Positions 11,781 to 21,737 of a stretch of 64,000 nucleotides of DNA are shown in pieces; the first letter of the stretch is position 1; the number at the start of each line of letters is the position of its first letter. The position numbers and the translations under genes are program-made. The stretch covers positions 42,433,576-42,497,575 of the forward strand of contig NC_056036.1 in assembly GCF_004379255.2 (NCBI RefSeq), written 5' to 3'. Under the pieces are notes generated by a model. It was not told the origin of the DNA, searched no databases, and was given only the letters and a program-made list of their open reading frames with translations. The stretch comes from Salvia splendens (taxonomy: Eukaryota > Streptophyta > Magnoliopsida > Lamiales > Lamiaceae).

Positions 11781-13067
11781 ATGGATTTCACCCATATTAT
11801 GGCGGAAGCGGAACGCGAAGAACAAGAATACTACGAACAACATCGTGCCGCTTACGAAGCATATGTCGCGGCGAATACCCCTGCTCCTCCTCCTCAACGA
11901 ACCAGATCAAATCGACGGTACATCCATCGTGACCGGGAGGGAGCCCACGAAAGGCTCGTTGCCGACTACTTTGCCGACCAGCCGCGGTTTCCGGCAGATT
12001 ACTTCAGGCGCCGTTTTCGCATGTCAAAGCGCTTGTTCATGCGAATTGTCAACACATTGTCCGCACGTGTTGAATACTTTCAAACAGGTGTAGATGCAGC
12101 CGGCCGGCAAAGTATCACGGCGTTGCAGAAGTGTACGTGTGCCATCCGACAACTCGCTACTGGGCAAACGGCCGACATGTTCGACGAGTATTTGCATATC
12201 GGTGAGTCCACTGGAATCCTATGTTTAAAGAATTTTTGCGAGGGCGTTCGTTCTGCTTTTGGGGATGAATTCCTTCGAGCACCCACCACTGATGATTGCC
12301 AACGGTTGCTTCGTCTTCATGAATCAGTCCATGGCTTTCCCGGAATGCTTGGCAGCATTGACTGCATGCATTGGAGGTGGAAGAATTGTCCGACTGCTTG
12401 GAGGGGGCAACACTTGAGCGGTCACAAAGGCGGCGGCCCAACGCTTATCCTTGAGGCGGTCGCCGACTACCGCCTATGGATTTGGCATGCATATTTCGGC
12501 GTTGCTGGATCCAACAACGACTTGAATGTGCTATATTCGTCACCACTCTTCAATGATGTGATGAATGGTGTAGCACCGGCGATCGACTTCACCATCAACG
12601 GAAATATATACCGCATGGGTTACTATCTCGCCGATGGTATCTACCCAAGGTGGTCGACGTTCGTGAAGACGCTCCACAACCCGCACGACCCGAGACGGGT
12701 TCTTTTTGCGCAGCGTCAAGAGTCAGCGCGGAAAGATGTCGAAAGAGCCTTCGGGGTCCTTCAAGCTCGATTCAACATTGTGAAGGCCCCGGCTCGGCTG
12801 TGGTACGTGAATAATATCGCCGACATCATGTTCACGTGTATTATATTACACAACATGATTATAGCCGACGAAGGGCCGAGGGCGGCTAGCTTCTACGACG
12901 AGGACGAAGCCGGAAGCTCAACAGCGAGGTCTCCCCTACGCCGAGGCGAGCATACGACGGTTGGCCAGAGGATCGAGACAAGACACACAATGCGCGATAC
13001 TCGAATCCACAATCAACTACAAGAAGACCTAATCAACCACATGTGGGCGAAATTCGGCAACGAGTAG
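11781..13067 (+). CDS. PIF/Harbinger DDE transposase (DDE_Tnp_4 superfamily), apparently intact
   Basis: Predicted protein of 428 aa starting MDFTHIMAEAEREEQ. The N-terminal helix-turn-helix-like region has DYFRRRFRMSKRLFMRIV and ALQKCTCAIRQLA. The catalytic domain shows GSIDCMHW with D194, GSNNDLNV with D247 and RKDVERAFGVLQ with E321, the DDE triad of PIF/Harbinger nucleases; the tail has CIILHNMIIADE. The frame is open throughout, without an intron. The start was chosen at the first ATG after the TATA box. In this superfamily the transposase cuts and rejoins DNA at TWA targets and normally requires the ORF1 partner for nuclear import and DNA binding. The decayed copies at 13941, 16882 and 60955 are relatives with different termini. 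Whether it is expressed cannot be seen. Confidence 0.93.
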   Translation: MDFTHIMAEAEREEQEYYEQHRAAYEAYVAANTPAPPPQRTRSNRRYIHRDREGAHERLVADYFADQPRFPADYFRRRFRMSKRLFMRIVNTLSARVEYFQTGVDAAGRQSITALQKCTCAIRQLATGQTADMFDEYLHIGESTGILCLKNFCEGVRSAFGDEFLRAPTTDDCQRLLRLHESVHGFPGMLGSIDCMHWRWKNCPTAWRGQHLSGHKGGGPTLILEAVADYRLWIWHAYFGVAGSNNDLNVLYSSPLFNDVMNGVAPAIDFTINGNIYRMGYYLADGIYPRWSTFVKTLHNPHDPRRVLFAQRQESARKDVERAFGVLQARFNIVKAPARLWYVNNIADIMFTCIILHNMIIADEGPRAASFYDEDEAGSSTARSPLRRGEHTTVGQRIETRHTMRDTRIHNQLQEDLINHMWAKFGNE

Positions 13068-13383
13068 TGTCATTTTTAATTTTTAGGATTTTAATTATGT
13101 AATTTTTTATTTTTAGGATTTTAATTATGTAATTTTTAATTTTTAGGATTTTAATTATGCAATGTTTAATTTTATTTGTCATTTGTAATATTTATTGTGG
13201 GTTTTAAATGAATTTTAATATTATGGAAATATTTTTGTGTAATTGAATTTTATATTAATTGTGCTCGTCCTTGCGGAAGAGCACAGTTGTGGGTGTTGTG
13301 CTCTTGCCAGAGAGCAGGCATGAATAGTACCGCCCGGGCCCACAACCGTGCCGCTGGCAAGAGCACGGTTGTGGATGCTCTAA

Positions 13384-13698
13384 GTTTGTTTTCCATTAAA
13401 AGTTGAATCAAAATTTGTATTCAGCTTAAAGTGGGAATTCGTATTAAAATTTCATACTATTAAGATAGCTACGAAACAAAGAAATTAAGAAATAGAAAAT
13501 GTAGAGCAATTCTGAATCGAGGATCAATAAATAGCCGTTTAAGATGATCGCAATCAAGTCATTTGGGTATTGATGTGACTTCATTTCACTGTACTATTTT
13601 GTAGCGATCTTCACCAATTTGTTTTATTTATTTATCTATTGCCGAGGATTGGACCTTTCGAAATGTCGGCGACGCCGGTGCTAGTTGCGGCACCTCGA
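13384..13698. other. Spacer between two Harbinger elements
   Basis: About 315 bp of AT-rich sequence. I see no gene, terminal repeat or tandem repeat in it. Confidence 0.5.
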
Positions 13699-13701
13699 TT
13701 A

Positions 13702-14535
13702 GAGCATCTCCAATGCCGGCGTCAAAATCGCGACGCCGATTTTTCACCGACGCCGGTTCTGACGCCGAACCATTGGAACCGGCGTCGGCGAAATCGGCAT
13801 CAAAATCGGCGTGGCCATGCCGATATGCGCGATGACGCCGGTTCCGACGCCGATCCTCACGGCGCCATTGTGGGTCCCGGATCGGCGTCAAACCGGCGTC
13901 AGATTTTATTTTTTATTTTTTTTTCTTTTGACCAACGCGTTTGTGGAATGTCGACTGCATTGCTGATATACTGTACGCCTGTATTATCATGCACAACATG
14001 ATTGTCGAAGATGAAGGTGTACAACTGACTGATTGGGCCAACGACGATAATGAGGCCGGTCCAAGCCACGGCGTCGCCACCGCCAACGTACGAGGTGGGG
14101 TACCTCACGATGAAGAAGCCCTCCTCCAAGCACATGCCGACATGCGTCAGACGGAGGCTCATATTCGACTCCAAAAGGATTTAGTTGAAGAGTTGTGGGC
14201 GCGGAGGATTGCAAAGCGTTAGTTTTTATGTAAATTTATGTAATTTTTTTAAATGTATTTTTTAAAAATTATTTTACTTTTTGAAATTTTAATAGTATTA
14301 TTCAATTTAAATGTATTTGTCTCGTAAATTAAATTCCGTATGTTGATACGATTGTAAATTAAATTATATAATTGTTATTAGTGATGTGGATATGTAGTGT
14401 GAAGGCTATGTGAGAGCTAATTGATGTCCAGTTGATGTGGCAAGCTGATGTGGCAGGAGAATTGTAGTGCTGATGATGTGGCAGTGTGAAGGCTATGTGA
14501 GGGCTATGTGAAGTCCAGGCTTACTGGAGATGCTC
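13702..14535 (+). mobile_element. PIF/Harbinger element, family 2, internally deleted (834 bp)
   Basis: It starts GAGCATCTCCAATGCCGG and ends ACTGGAGATGCTC, with TTA duplicated at 13699-13701 and 14536-14538. The left subterminal region is rich in CCGGCGTC and GACGCCG. It is fused directly to the 3' third of a transposase gene. The same ends and subterminal motifs occur in the larger copy at 14607-18091. Confidence 0.88.
13941..14222 (+). pseudogene. Harbinger transposase C-terminal fragment (family 2)
   Basis: The fragment reads from VDCIADILYACIIMHNMIVE to EELWARRIAKR and matches the C-terminus of the copy at 16882-17830. All three catalytic acidic residues are missing because the deletion starts upstream of them. 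It cannot encode a working transposase. Confidence 0.88.
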
Positions 14536-14984
14536 TTAGCCACTTCCCACTTGGTGGGCCCCACTCCACCTCATTTTATGTATTTTCTCAATCAAAATTC
14601 CCTTTAGAGCATCCACAATGGTCTAAGAGCACCCGCAACGCGTGCCGAAACCGTTCCGCGTGCCGTTCCGCCGGAACGGTTTCGCCGCGGAACGCGTTGC
14701 GGCGCTGCATTCCGCTCCCGTCCCGTTCCCATTCCGTGCCGGGTGCCGACGGCACGTAACGCGGCACGGAACAAGCCGCCACGCGCCTGGGCGACGTGGC
14801 CGATCCCCGTGCGTGCGTGCTTCCCACTCGCCGGCCCGCGAGTGGGACACGTCAGCAATGACGCAATAATTATTTTTTTTTTATAAAATCGAATTTAAAA
14901 AAAAAAAATTTTTTTAAACGGTAACATTACCGTTTTTTTAACTTTTTCTTAATTTTTTTAATTTTTATTTTTATTTTCTTATTC

Positions 14985-14992
14985 TATAAATA
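14985..14992 (+). promoter_or_regulatory. TATA box of Harbinger ORF1
   Basis: TATAAATA lies 95 bp upstream of the ATG at 15088. The same TATAAATACACCTAATT context occurs in inverse in the related element at 63363-63370, so it is conserved between copies. Confidence 0.65.
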
Positions 14993-15087
14993 CACCTAAT
15001 TCATTCATTTTATACACAACTACACATCTATTCTTCCTACATCAACATCAATTTCTCTCCAATTTTCATATTCTATCTCTTCAAAAA

Positions 15088-16224
15088 ATGTCCGGCGACG
15101 GCAATTACGGTGGTGGCGGCGCCGGAGGGTGGGATCTCAACGCGTTCGGCGATTGGGAGACCATGTACAACACACTTGGTGGTTCTGGGTCATCGACGCC
15201 GGGCACGCAGGGGTCGGCGACGCCGGGTGGGTACCAACCACCCACTTTCGATGTGGATGCCTACGCTCGAGGCTCCGGCTCGCGGCTTTCCCAGGGTTTG
15301 TCCCAGATTCGGGAGGATATCCCCGTTGAACCCACTCAGGGAGGAGGCCGAGGCGGTGGAAGCTACAGGGCTGCGTCTGAGGCACCCGAGGAGGATGAGG
15401 AGGAGGAGCCGGAGGATCTGGGCCGGCATCCCTACACCAACGAAGAAACAAAGGCGGTGTACACCGCCTGGCTCACCGTCTCATATGATCCCATCGTCGG
15501 CAACCAACAAGCCGCCAAGTGCTTCTGGGAAAAGGTCCGTGATGTCTACCACGAGACTAAGCCGAAAGGGGCCCGGAAGCGCAAATATACAATGCTTCGT
15601 GCTCACTTTGGCCGAGTCGATTTACAGGTCAAAAAATTCTGCGGGATCTACTCCTCCGAAGCGGCGCACTACCAAAGCGGAGCTTCGGGCGCCGACATAC
15701 TGAGGGCGGCTATGCGCGCCTTCCACCAGGACACCGGTGTACAGTTCAAATATGTTGATATTTGGCAGCTCGTCAAGGACGAGGAAAGGTGGGCCGGTGG
15801 TGTCCGCTCCAGCTCGGGATCAACCTCAAAGCGGACGAAGCACACGACGAGCGGCCAGTACTCGTCTGGTGACACCGATGCGCCCAGTGATCGTGGCACG
15901 CAGGAGGTTGGGGTTACGGCCGCCGAGTACGAGGGATCTAGCCGTGGGCGCCGTCGTCCGCAAGGGACGAAGGCGGCGAAAGCGGCTAGAGCGAGGAAGG
16001 GCCGAGGAGAATCAAGCCAGTCGGCCTCGGGATCGGGCTCACAAGGAGGCTCGAACACACTTATGGTGGCGTACATAACCGCCACAATGGCGGACACTTC
16101 CCGCTTCTCGTACGCCCAATTCACGGCCTGGTGGAACGGAATTGTGCATATGGCAGGACTACTTGGTCTTCCCCCTCCCCCTAAACCTCGACCGCGTCCG
16201 GAGGATGATTCGCCGGCGGAGTAG
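15088..16224 (+). CDS. PIF/Harbinger ORF1 (Myb/SANT-like DNA-binding protein), intact
   Basis: Predicted 378 aa starting MSGDGNYGGGG. A Gly/Ser-rich and acidic N-terminal third is followed by a trihelix/Myb-like domain at about 110-225: HPYTNEETKAVYTAWLTVSY, FWEKVRDVYHET and RKRKYTMLRAHFGRVDLQVK, then SGADILRAAMRAFHQDTG. A basic Ser-rich linker comes next, and a short C-terminal helix region (FSYAQFTAWWNGIVHMAGLLGL). This is the layout of the ORF1 partner of plant PIF/Harbinger transposases, often annotated in databases as glutathione S-transferase T3-like. There is no intron and no break. It is the only intact ORF1 in the window; the partner transposase is absent from the same element. Confidence 0.88.
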   Translation: MSGDGNYGGGGAGGWDLNAFGDWETMYNTLGGSGSSTPGTQGSATPGGYQPPTFDVDAYARGSGSRLSQGLSQIREDIPVEPTQGGGRGGGSYRAASEAPEEDEEEEPEDLGRHPYTNEETKAVYTAWLTVSYDPIVGNQQAAKCFWEKVRDVYHETKPKGARKRKYTMLRAHFGRVDLQVKKFCGIYSSEAAHYQSGASGADILRAAMRAFHQDTGVQFKYVDIWQLVKDEERWAGGVRSSSGSTSKRTKHTTSGQYSSGDTDAPSDRGTQEVGVTAAEYEGSSRGRRRPQGTKAAKAARARKGRGESSQSASGSGSQGGSNTLMVAYITATMADTSRFSYAQFTAWWNGIVHMAGLLGLPPPPKPRPRPEDDSPAE

Positions 16225-16881
16225 TTTTTTTATTTTCCCACGTTTAATTGTGTGTTTTTTATTGTGTGTTTTTTATTTTTTTAGGATTTGAATTGTGTGT
16301 TTTTTTTAATTTTTTTAAGTTTAAGTTGTAATTTTTTTTAATATTGTGTGTTTTTTAATAAAGTATGTTTGTTTTTTAATAAAGTATGTTTGTAGTGTGT
16401 TTATTTAATTTAATTTAGTTGGAAATAAAATAAAAATTGAAATAGAATGAATAGTAATTTAAGGAACGGTTAAGGAACGGAGGGTTGCAGGTTCCGTTCC
16501 TTAGTTAAGGAATGGAGTAAAAAAGTACAGTGGGGCCCTCAAATAGTGGTTTAAGGAACGGTATAGGAACGGTATAGGAACAGCGTTGTGGATGGCCTAA
16601 GACCTCCCATAGCCCTCACATAGCCTTCCCACTGCCACATCATCCAGCACTAAAATCCTTCTGCCACATCATCTGGACATGTAACTGGACATCAAATAGC
16701 TCTCACATAGCCTATCCACATCACTAAAAACAATTATATAAATTTAATTTACAATTATAGCAACATACGGAATTTAATTTACGAGATAAATACAGGAAAA
16801 TTGAATAATACTATTAAAATTTCAAAAAATACAATAATTTAAAAAATACATTTAAAAAAATTACATAAATTTAAATAAAAA

Positions 16882-17830
16882 CTAATGCCTTCCAATCATC
16901 CGCGCCCACAACTCTTCAATTAAATCATTTTGGAGTTGAATATGAGCCTCCATCTGACGCATGTCGGTAGGGCTGGCAATTTTTGACACGACACGATAAC
17001 ACGACACGAACCGGCACGAAAATAATGGGTTTGGGTCAAAGCTTATTGGGTTCGTGTCCTTATCGGGTCGACCCGTTAAGGACACGAAAATTTCGTGTCG
17101 TGTTCGTGTCGTGTTCGTGTCGGGTTCGTGTTATCCGTTAACAATACGTGTTCGTGTCGTGTTCGTGTCGTGTTCGTGTTATCCGTTAACAAATAATATT
17201 TTAATATTATTAATTCTTATTATATTTATTTTTAATAGGTTTAACCGTTATCAGGTCGTGTTGTTATCGTGTCGTTATCGTGTCATCTCGTATACGTGTT
17301 GTTATCGTGTCGTGTTGACCCGAATTGGTTCGTGTCGTTAATGGGTTCGTGTCGTGTTCGTGTTCGTGTCGTGTTCGTGTTCGTGTTTGAGGTTTTCTTA
17401 ACGGGTCGTGTTCGTGTTTGTTGTTATCGTGTTCGTGTCGTTATCGTGTCGACACGATAATGACCCGACACGCAAGATTTGCCACCCCTACATGTCGGCA
17501 TGTGCTTGGAGGAGGGCTTCTTCATCGTGAGGTACCCCACCTCGTACGTTGGCGGCGGCGACGCCGTGGCTTGGACCGGCTTCATCATCGTCATTGGCCC
17601 AATCAGTCAGTTGTACACCTTTATCTTCGACAATCATGTTGTGCATGATAATACATGCGTACATTATATCAGTAATGCAGTCGACATGCCACAAACGCGT
17701 TGGTCCCTTAACTGCAGCCCATCGCGCCTGAAGCACACAAAATGCGCGCTCCACGTCCTTTCGCGCAGACTCCTGCCGCGTCGCAAAGTAGGCCTTCTTC
17801 GCATCTGATGGTCCCTTAAATTGATCTTGT
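16882..17830 (-). pseudogene. Harbinger transposase remnant (family 2), cut by an hAT insertion
   Basis: Minus strand. The upstream part runs from SDAKKAYFATRQESARKDVE through CIIMHNMIVEDKG to LLQAHADM at 17491. The last part, RQMEAHIQLQNDLIEELWA, resumes at about 16965 after the hAT element. The region with the first two catalytic Asp residues is absent; only the Glu of KDVERAF remains. It is not functional. Confidence 0.88.
16968..17490. mobile_element. Non-autonomous hAT element, 523 bp
   Basis: It begins TAGGGCTGGCAA and ends TTGCCACCCCTA, an inverted repeat, with a perfect 8-bp duplication CATGTCGG (16960-16967 and 17491-17498). The interior is packed with degenerate copies of CGTGTCGTGT and GGTTCGTGTCG on both sides, as expected for subterminal transposase-binding repeats. 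It has no coding region. Confidence 0.92.
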
Positions 17831-18094
17831 ACAGAAAGAAAGATAGAGAGAGTACTCGTTAAAACAAGTGGTGCGAATGAAAATGACGTCCAAAGCGCGT
17901 ATATATAGTGTTTTCGAAAAAAAAATTGAAATTCTGACGCCGATCCGGGGCCTACAATGGCGCCGTGAGGATCGGCATTAGAACCGGCGTCACCACACGA
18001 ATCGGCATGGGTACGCTGAAATTGACGCCAGTCGCAATGGTTCGGCGTCAGAACCGGCATCGCGGTTTTGACGCCTCCATTGCTGATGCTCTTA

Positions 18095-18390
18095 GAGCAT
18101 CCACAATGGAGGATGTCCGCCGGACGTCGGATCGGCGTACCGGACATCCGCGCGGGACGTCCGCCACTAAGTGAGGGAGGGGCGGACGTCGGCTGCAGAC
18201 TCCGCACATCTGCGGCTTTCCGGGACGTCCGTCGCGACATCCGCCATTGCAGTGCCACAACGGACGTCCTTGGGGATGTCCGTCATTGTGCAGTGGAATG
18301 TCCTTATAACGTGGCAGTGCAGTGAGGATTCTTATGACGTACCAAGATGTGTTTTTGAGAAGTCCGCTGGGAAATCCGCACCGGATGCTC
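18095..18390. mobile_element. Harbinger MITE, 296 bp, abutting the family 2 element
   Basis: The left end is GAGCATCCACAATGG and the right end CACCGGATGCTC. TTA lies at 18392-18394 or 18391-18393 on the right, and the left TTA (18092-18094) is the same one that ends the neighbouring element. The repeated GGACGTCCGCC motif also occurs in the family 4 element at 60587-62132, so this is probably its deletion derivative. Confidence 0.82.
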
Positions 18391-18393
18391 TTA

Positions 18394-19596
18394 ACTAAGC
18401 AACACTTTTTGGCCCCACTCTCTCTATTTTCTACATACATTGAGTGAGTTGTTCATGATATCCAATCAATGCCTTTCATAACACCCCAACTTTCCATTTT
18501 AAATCTACTTTTTACTATTTGAGTTTTAAAAAGTGTAAGTAAAATATAAATTAATGAAGGAGTATACTTTACATTTATTTTATAATTATAAATGCATTTA
18601 TATTGAAAGTGAAATAAGATTTTAATCGATGAACAGACTAAAATTATAAAAATAACTGTTCAAGCAAAATTTCTTCTCAAGACTTTGAGATTCGAGATAT
18701 TCCAAAATTAGATCGAACGATCTTCCCAATTCTATATATGGATTTTAAGAACAAATACAATCCCTTTATTCTTCATATATTAGAAAAAAATTTATTCTTT
18801 CACATTGACCTCTCGTTTCTTACAGATAATCTTGACTACCAATACAATAATGAAAAACAAATTCTCTAAACAGAGAAATCCAGCTTGAGAAAAAGAGATG
18901 AAAAAGTAGCAAACAACCATAGTTTAAAAAAAACACTCCACTTTTCAATGCTTTGCTAAACTGTCAAAAGATGGCAAATATCGGTTGAAAAGTTTGTGAT
19001 TCTCTCGACCTTTTCGACAGATTTGTACACTTCTTCATGTCTTATTCTGGTGTTGTTAAAATGTGTGTTGGTAGGAACTTGGAATCATTGATTTTATATT
19101 CCTTAATCATCTCTTTTTCCTTGTTATTCAAAAATACTATTTGTTTTTTTCCAAGACTTGATTTTTGCTCCCTTGATTCTTCATCTCTGAATCTGGGGTT
19201 TCCTCAATCCTTCCTCACGTGAAGACAGTTTTGTTCTTTATGTGTATTTCTATCTCATAATTGTAGCGTCCCAAAAAAATGACGGCTTGACCTAGACCTA
19301 GAGAGAGAGAGAGACTGTAAAAGTTTGGTATAGAAAAGTGGGCCTGAGCAGTGAAAAGAGGAGCTATCAGAATATGGGGTGTTTGGCCATTGGAAGTCTG
19401 TAGAGATGAGTGATGGCAATTTGGGTGCTGTTTTTATCCATTTTAGACTTCTGGGGTTGTCTTATTTGTGGTCTCTTTAATTACTACTCTCACCAATTAA
19501 AAAGTCTTCTGTTTCATAATTGCAAATGCTTTCATTTCTATGATTTTTAGATATTTCTCATGCTCTCTCCTAACTAAGTAGTATTACCTTTTCTCC
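18394..19596. other. Upstream region of the MYB gene, no other gene seen
   Basis: AT-rich sequence with a (GA)n tract at about 19300-19315 and polypyrimidine stretches that may be promoter or leader. A promoter cannot be fixed. No terminal repeats or conserved ORF were recognised. Confidence 0.45.
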
Positions 19597-19944
19597 ATTT
19601 CACAGTTGTTGATGAAAATAGATTAGTTTAGTTTAGATCCCAGCTCCAAGATTCAGTTTGTTGCTTGATTCCCTTGTTGAAGTTTGAGTGGGGTGGGTTC
19701 TTTTCTTGAAACAAGATTTGAAAAAAGGATTCTTTTTCAAGAACAAGAATTGAATTCTAAGTTCTAACTATATTTCACAGTTGTTGATGAAAATAGATTA
19801 GTTTAGTTTAGATCCCATCTTCAAGATTTAGCTTGTTTCTTGATTCCCTTGATGGATTTTGAGTTGGGTGGAGTCTTTTCTTGAAACAAGATTTAATAGG
19901 ATTCTTTTTCAAGAACAAGTATTGAATTCTGATTTCTAACTATC
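19597..19944 (+). repeat. Tandem duplication of the MYB leader/promoter, period 175 bp
   Basis: Copy 1 is 19597-19771 and copy 2 is 19772-19944, both starting ATTTCACAGTTGTTGATG and ending near TTCTAACTA. Each copy contains the tiny upstream reading frame ATG AAA ATA GAT TAG (19612-19626 and 19787-19801). Copy 2 alone gains a second 10-codon frame at about 19851. Copy 2 ends only 8 bp before the MYB ATG. Confidence 0.85.
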
Positions 19945-19952
19945 CTAGATAG

Positions 19953-21737
19953 ATGCCTTCTGTTGAATCGAATAGCTCCGTGTGGAGTAGGGAGCAGGAT
20001 AAGCAGTTCGAGAAGGCGATAGCTGCTTACCCTGAGAATACTTCGGATAGATGGGAGAAAATTGCGGCTGATGTTTCTGGGAAATCAGTGGAGGAGATTA
20101 AGCATCACTATGAAGTCTTGGTTGATGATGTTAGCCGCATAGAATCCGGTTTCGTTGAGGTTCCTAGCTACAATCCCTCTTCGGATGGCTCATCCACCCT
20201 TGCTGGTGATGATGGGGCTGCTAAGAAAGGGGGCGGTTTCGGCCATTTGAGTAGTGATGCCAAGTCGTCCCGCGCAGATCAGGAGCGCCGGAAGGGGATT
20301 GCTTGGACAGAGGAAGAACATAGGTATACATATACAGACTTCTTGTCTCTTAATTTCGGCAGCTTTGAGCATATTTCGTTGATTCAGATGCTACTACACC
20401 TCATAGCAAGTGTTGTTTGTGCAACATAAGAATCGATCTTTTCTCGTATTTCTGCATTTTTGCTAGCTTTGATAGAATATATATTCTGAATTTTGTGTGG
20501 AATTTTAGGATAATATATACTCTTTGTTCCTTAATTTCGACAGAAATTAATGCTGGTATCACATAATTTGTCTTGCTTGTGCACACTAGTCATCAGAATC
20601 GATCTTTTTCTCATTATGCTGCATTTGTGCTAGCGTGAGGAATCTTGTAGGCGTGTGACGGTGCGTTGTTTCTATCGTTTCTCTAGTCTGAGTTAGTGAT
20701 GAGTTCTTGCTGCAGCTTTTGCTAGAACTATAACTGAACATGCTTTCGTCACAACTGCCTAATTCATTCGAACTGATCATTTCTGCAACTACTCTTACTC
20801 GTAGCGAATTCTTTTTCGAACACAAGTGGCTAGAGAGCAAATCATGTTGTAGCTAACTTAATACCACTGAATGTCACAAATCTGATGAGCTTTTGAATCT
20901 GCTGAAATAACGTTGTATTCTAGTATGTACTAAACGTTTCGCGTTACGTTGCTAAAATGCTAGGTCGAACCTTCTAAGTTGTTACTTACATGCTTGCTGT
21001 GATGCAAAGTTCTGCTCATGTTGTTGAGATAGTTTGTTGTTTGCTATGTTCGATTCATGAAAGCCGGTATTCTGTGTTCGCGACTGCACTGGATTTCTTC
21101 ACAGATTCGTGTAGAAAAACTCGACTTCAGATGATTTCCACAACAAAATATTTATGCAATTTCTGCATCATCTCACCAAAACACTCCTTTTGATTTGATG
21201 ATCATCTCAAATTAGTCAGGAAATATCTGCTGTTGATTTGTATTTTGTTATTGTGTAGCTCTTGTATGCATCCGTGCTCGTCTGAGTGCTCGTTTCTGTC
21301 CGTTGATCTCCTCTGCTACGCGTACAGAAAACTCGATAGTTGACTGATGGTTTCATTATCTCCCAAACAGATTGTTTCTCCTTGGTTTGGACAAATACGG
21401 AAAAGGCGACTGGAGGAGCATTTCTCGTAACTTCGTGGTGACGAGGACGCCAACGCAGGTGGCCAGCCACGCGCAGAAGTACTTCATCCGTCTCAATTCC
21501 ATGAACAAGGACCGGAGGCGTTCCAGCATCCACGACATCACCAGCGTTGCCAACGGGGACGTCTCCACCCCCCAAGGCCCGATCACCGGCCAGACCAACG
21601 GGGCCGTGTATGGCGCTCCAGCAGTCGGGACGCCGGTGAGCCTTCCTCCGCCACCACACATGGCCTATGGCATGGGGACGCCTGTCCCGATGGTGCCTGG
21701 CGCCCCGATGGCGTACCGGGCCTCGGTTCACAGGTGA
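19953..21737 (+). CDS. Two-repeat MYB transcription factor, SRM1/DIVARICATA type
   Basis: Nuclear DNA-binding regulator of 245 aa from two exons, 19953-20323 and 21371-21737; the 1047-bp intron has GT-AG ends and splits the Arg codon of EEHR|LFL. The first SANT/Myb repeat is at about 10-60 ([19 protein letters not shown] to HHYEVLVDD). The second, at about 118-166, starts [20 protein letters not shown] and ends in the plant signature SHAQKYF. The tail is Pro/Gly-rich and short compared with Arabidopsis SRM1 (recalled At5g08520). SHAQKYF-type repeats bind GATAA-like I-box motifs; SRM1 relatives act in salt/ABA signalling and DIVARICATA in flower asymmetry, but the role of this one is not shown by sequence. 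Two duplicated upstream mini-ORFs may dampen translation if the leader is transcribed. Confidence 0.94.

Larger units (their letters stand above)
10320..13380 (+). mobile_element. PIF/Harbinger element, family 1, with transposase but no ORF1
   Basis: The left end is GAGCATCCGCAGCGG and the right end, in inverse, is GAGCATCCACAACCG. The 3-bp target duplication is TAA (10317-10319 and 13381-13383). The element carries one complete transposase gene (11781-13067) and a nested 1000-bp hAT insertion (10360-11359) in its left subterminal region. No Myb/SANT-like ORF1, which autonomous PIF/Harbinger elements normally also need, is present in this copy. Confidence 0.9.
14627..16597 (+). mobile_element. 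PIF/Harbinger element, family 3, with ORF1 but no transposase
   Basis: The left terminus is GAGCACCCGCAACGC and the right, in inverse, GGCCATCCACAACGC. The target duplication is TAA (14624-14626 and 16598-16600). It is inserted near the end of the family 2 element. It carries only the ORF1 gene at 15088-16224. Subterminal sequence is rich in GGAACGG and its complement (for example CGTTCCGCGTGCCGTTCCGCC), probable protein-binding repeats. A shorter copy is at 62343-63712. Confidence 0.9.
14607..18091 (-). mobile_element. PIF/Harbinger element, family 2, minus orientation, host of two nested insertions
   Basis: The 5' end in minus orientation (at 18091) reads GAGCATCAGCAATGGAGGCG and the 3' end at 14607 is GAGCATCCACAATGGTC. 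TTA lies at both sides (14604-14606 and 18092-18094). Family 3 Harbinger (14627-16597) sits close to one end, and a 523-bp hAT element (16968-17490) cuts the transposase remnant. Removing both gives a roughly 1-kb deletion derivative. A TATATATA box in minus orientation is at 17900-17907. Confidence 0.86.

Noticed and set aside
15110..15703. 197-codon frame overlapping Harbinger ORF1
   Set aside because: Shadow of the GC-rich ORF1 in another frame; Arg/Pro-rich composition and no conserved motif.
17089..17480. GTGTCGTGTTCGTG-rich tract looking like a minisatellite
   Set aside because: It is bounded by inverted TAGGGNTGGCAA ends and an 8-bp duplication, so it is the subterminal repeat content of a hAT element.
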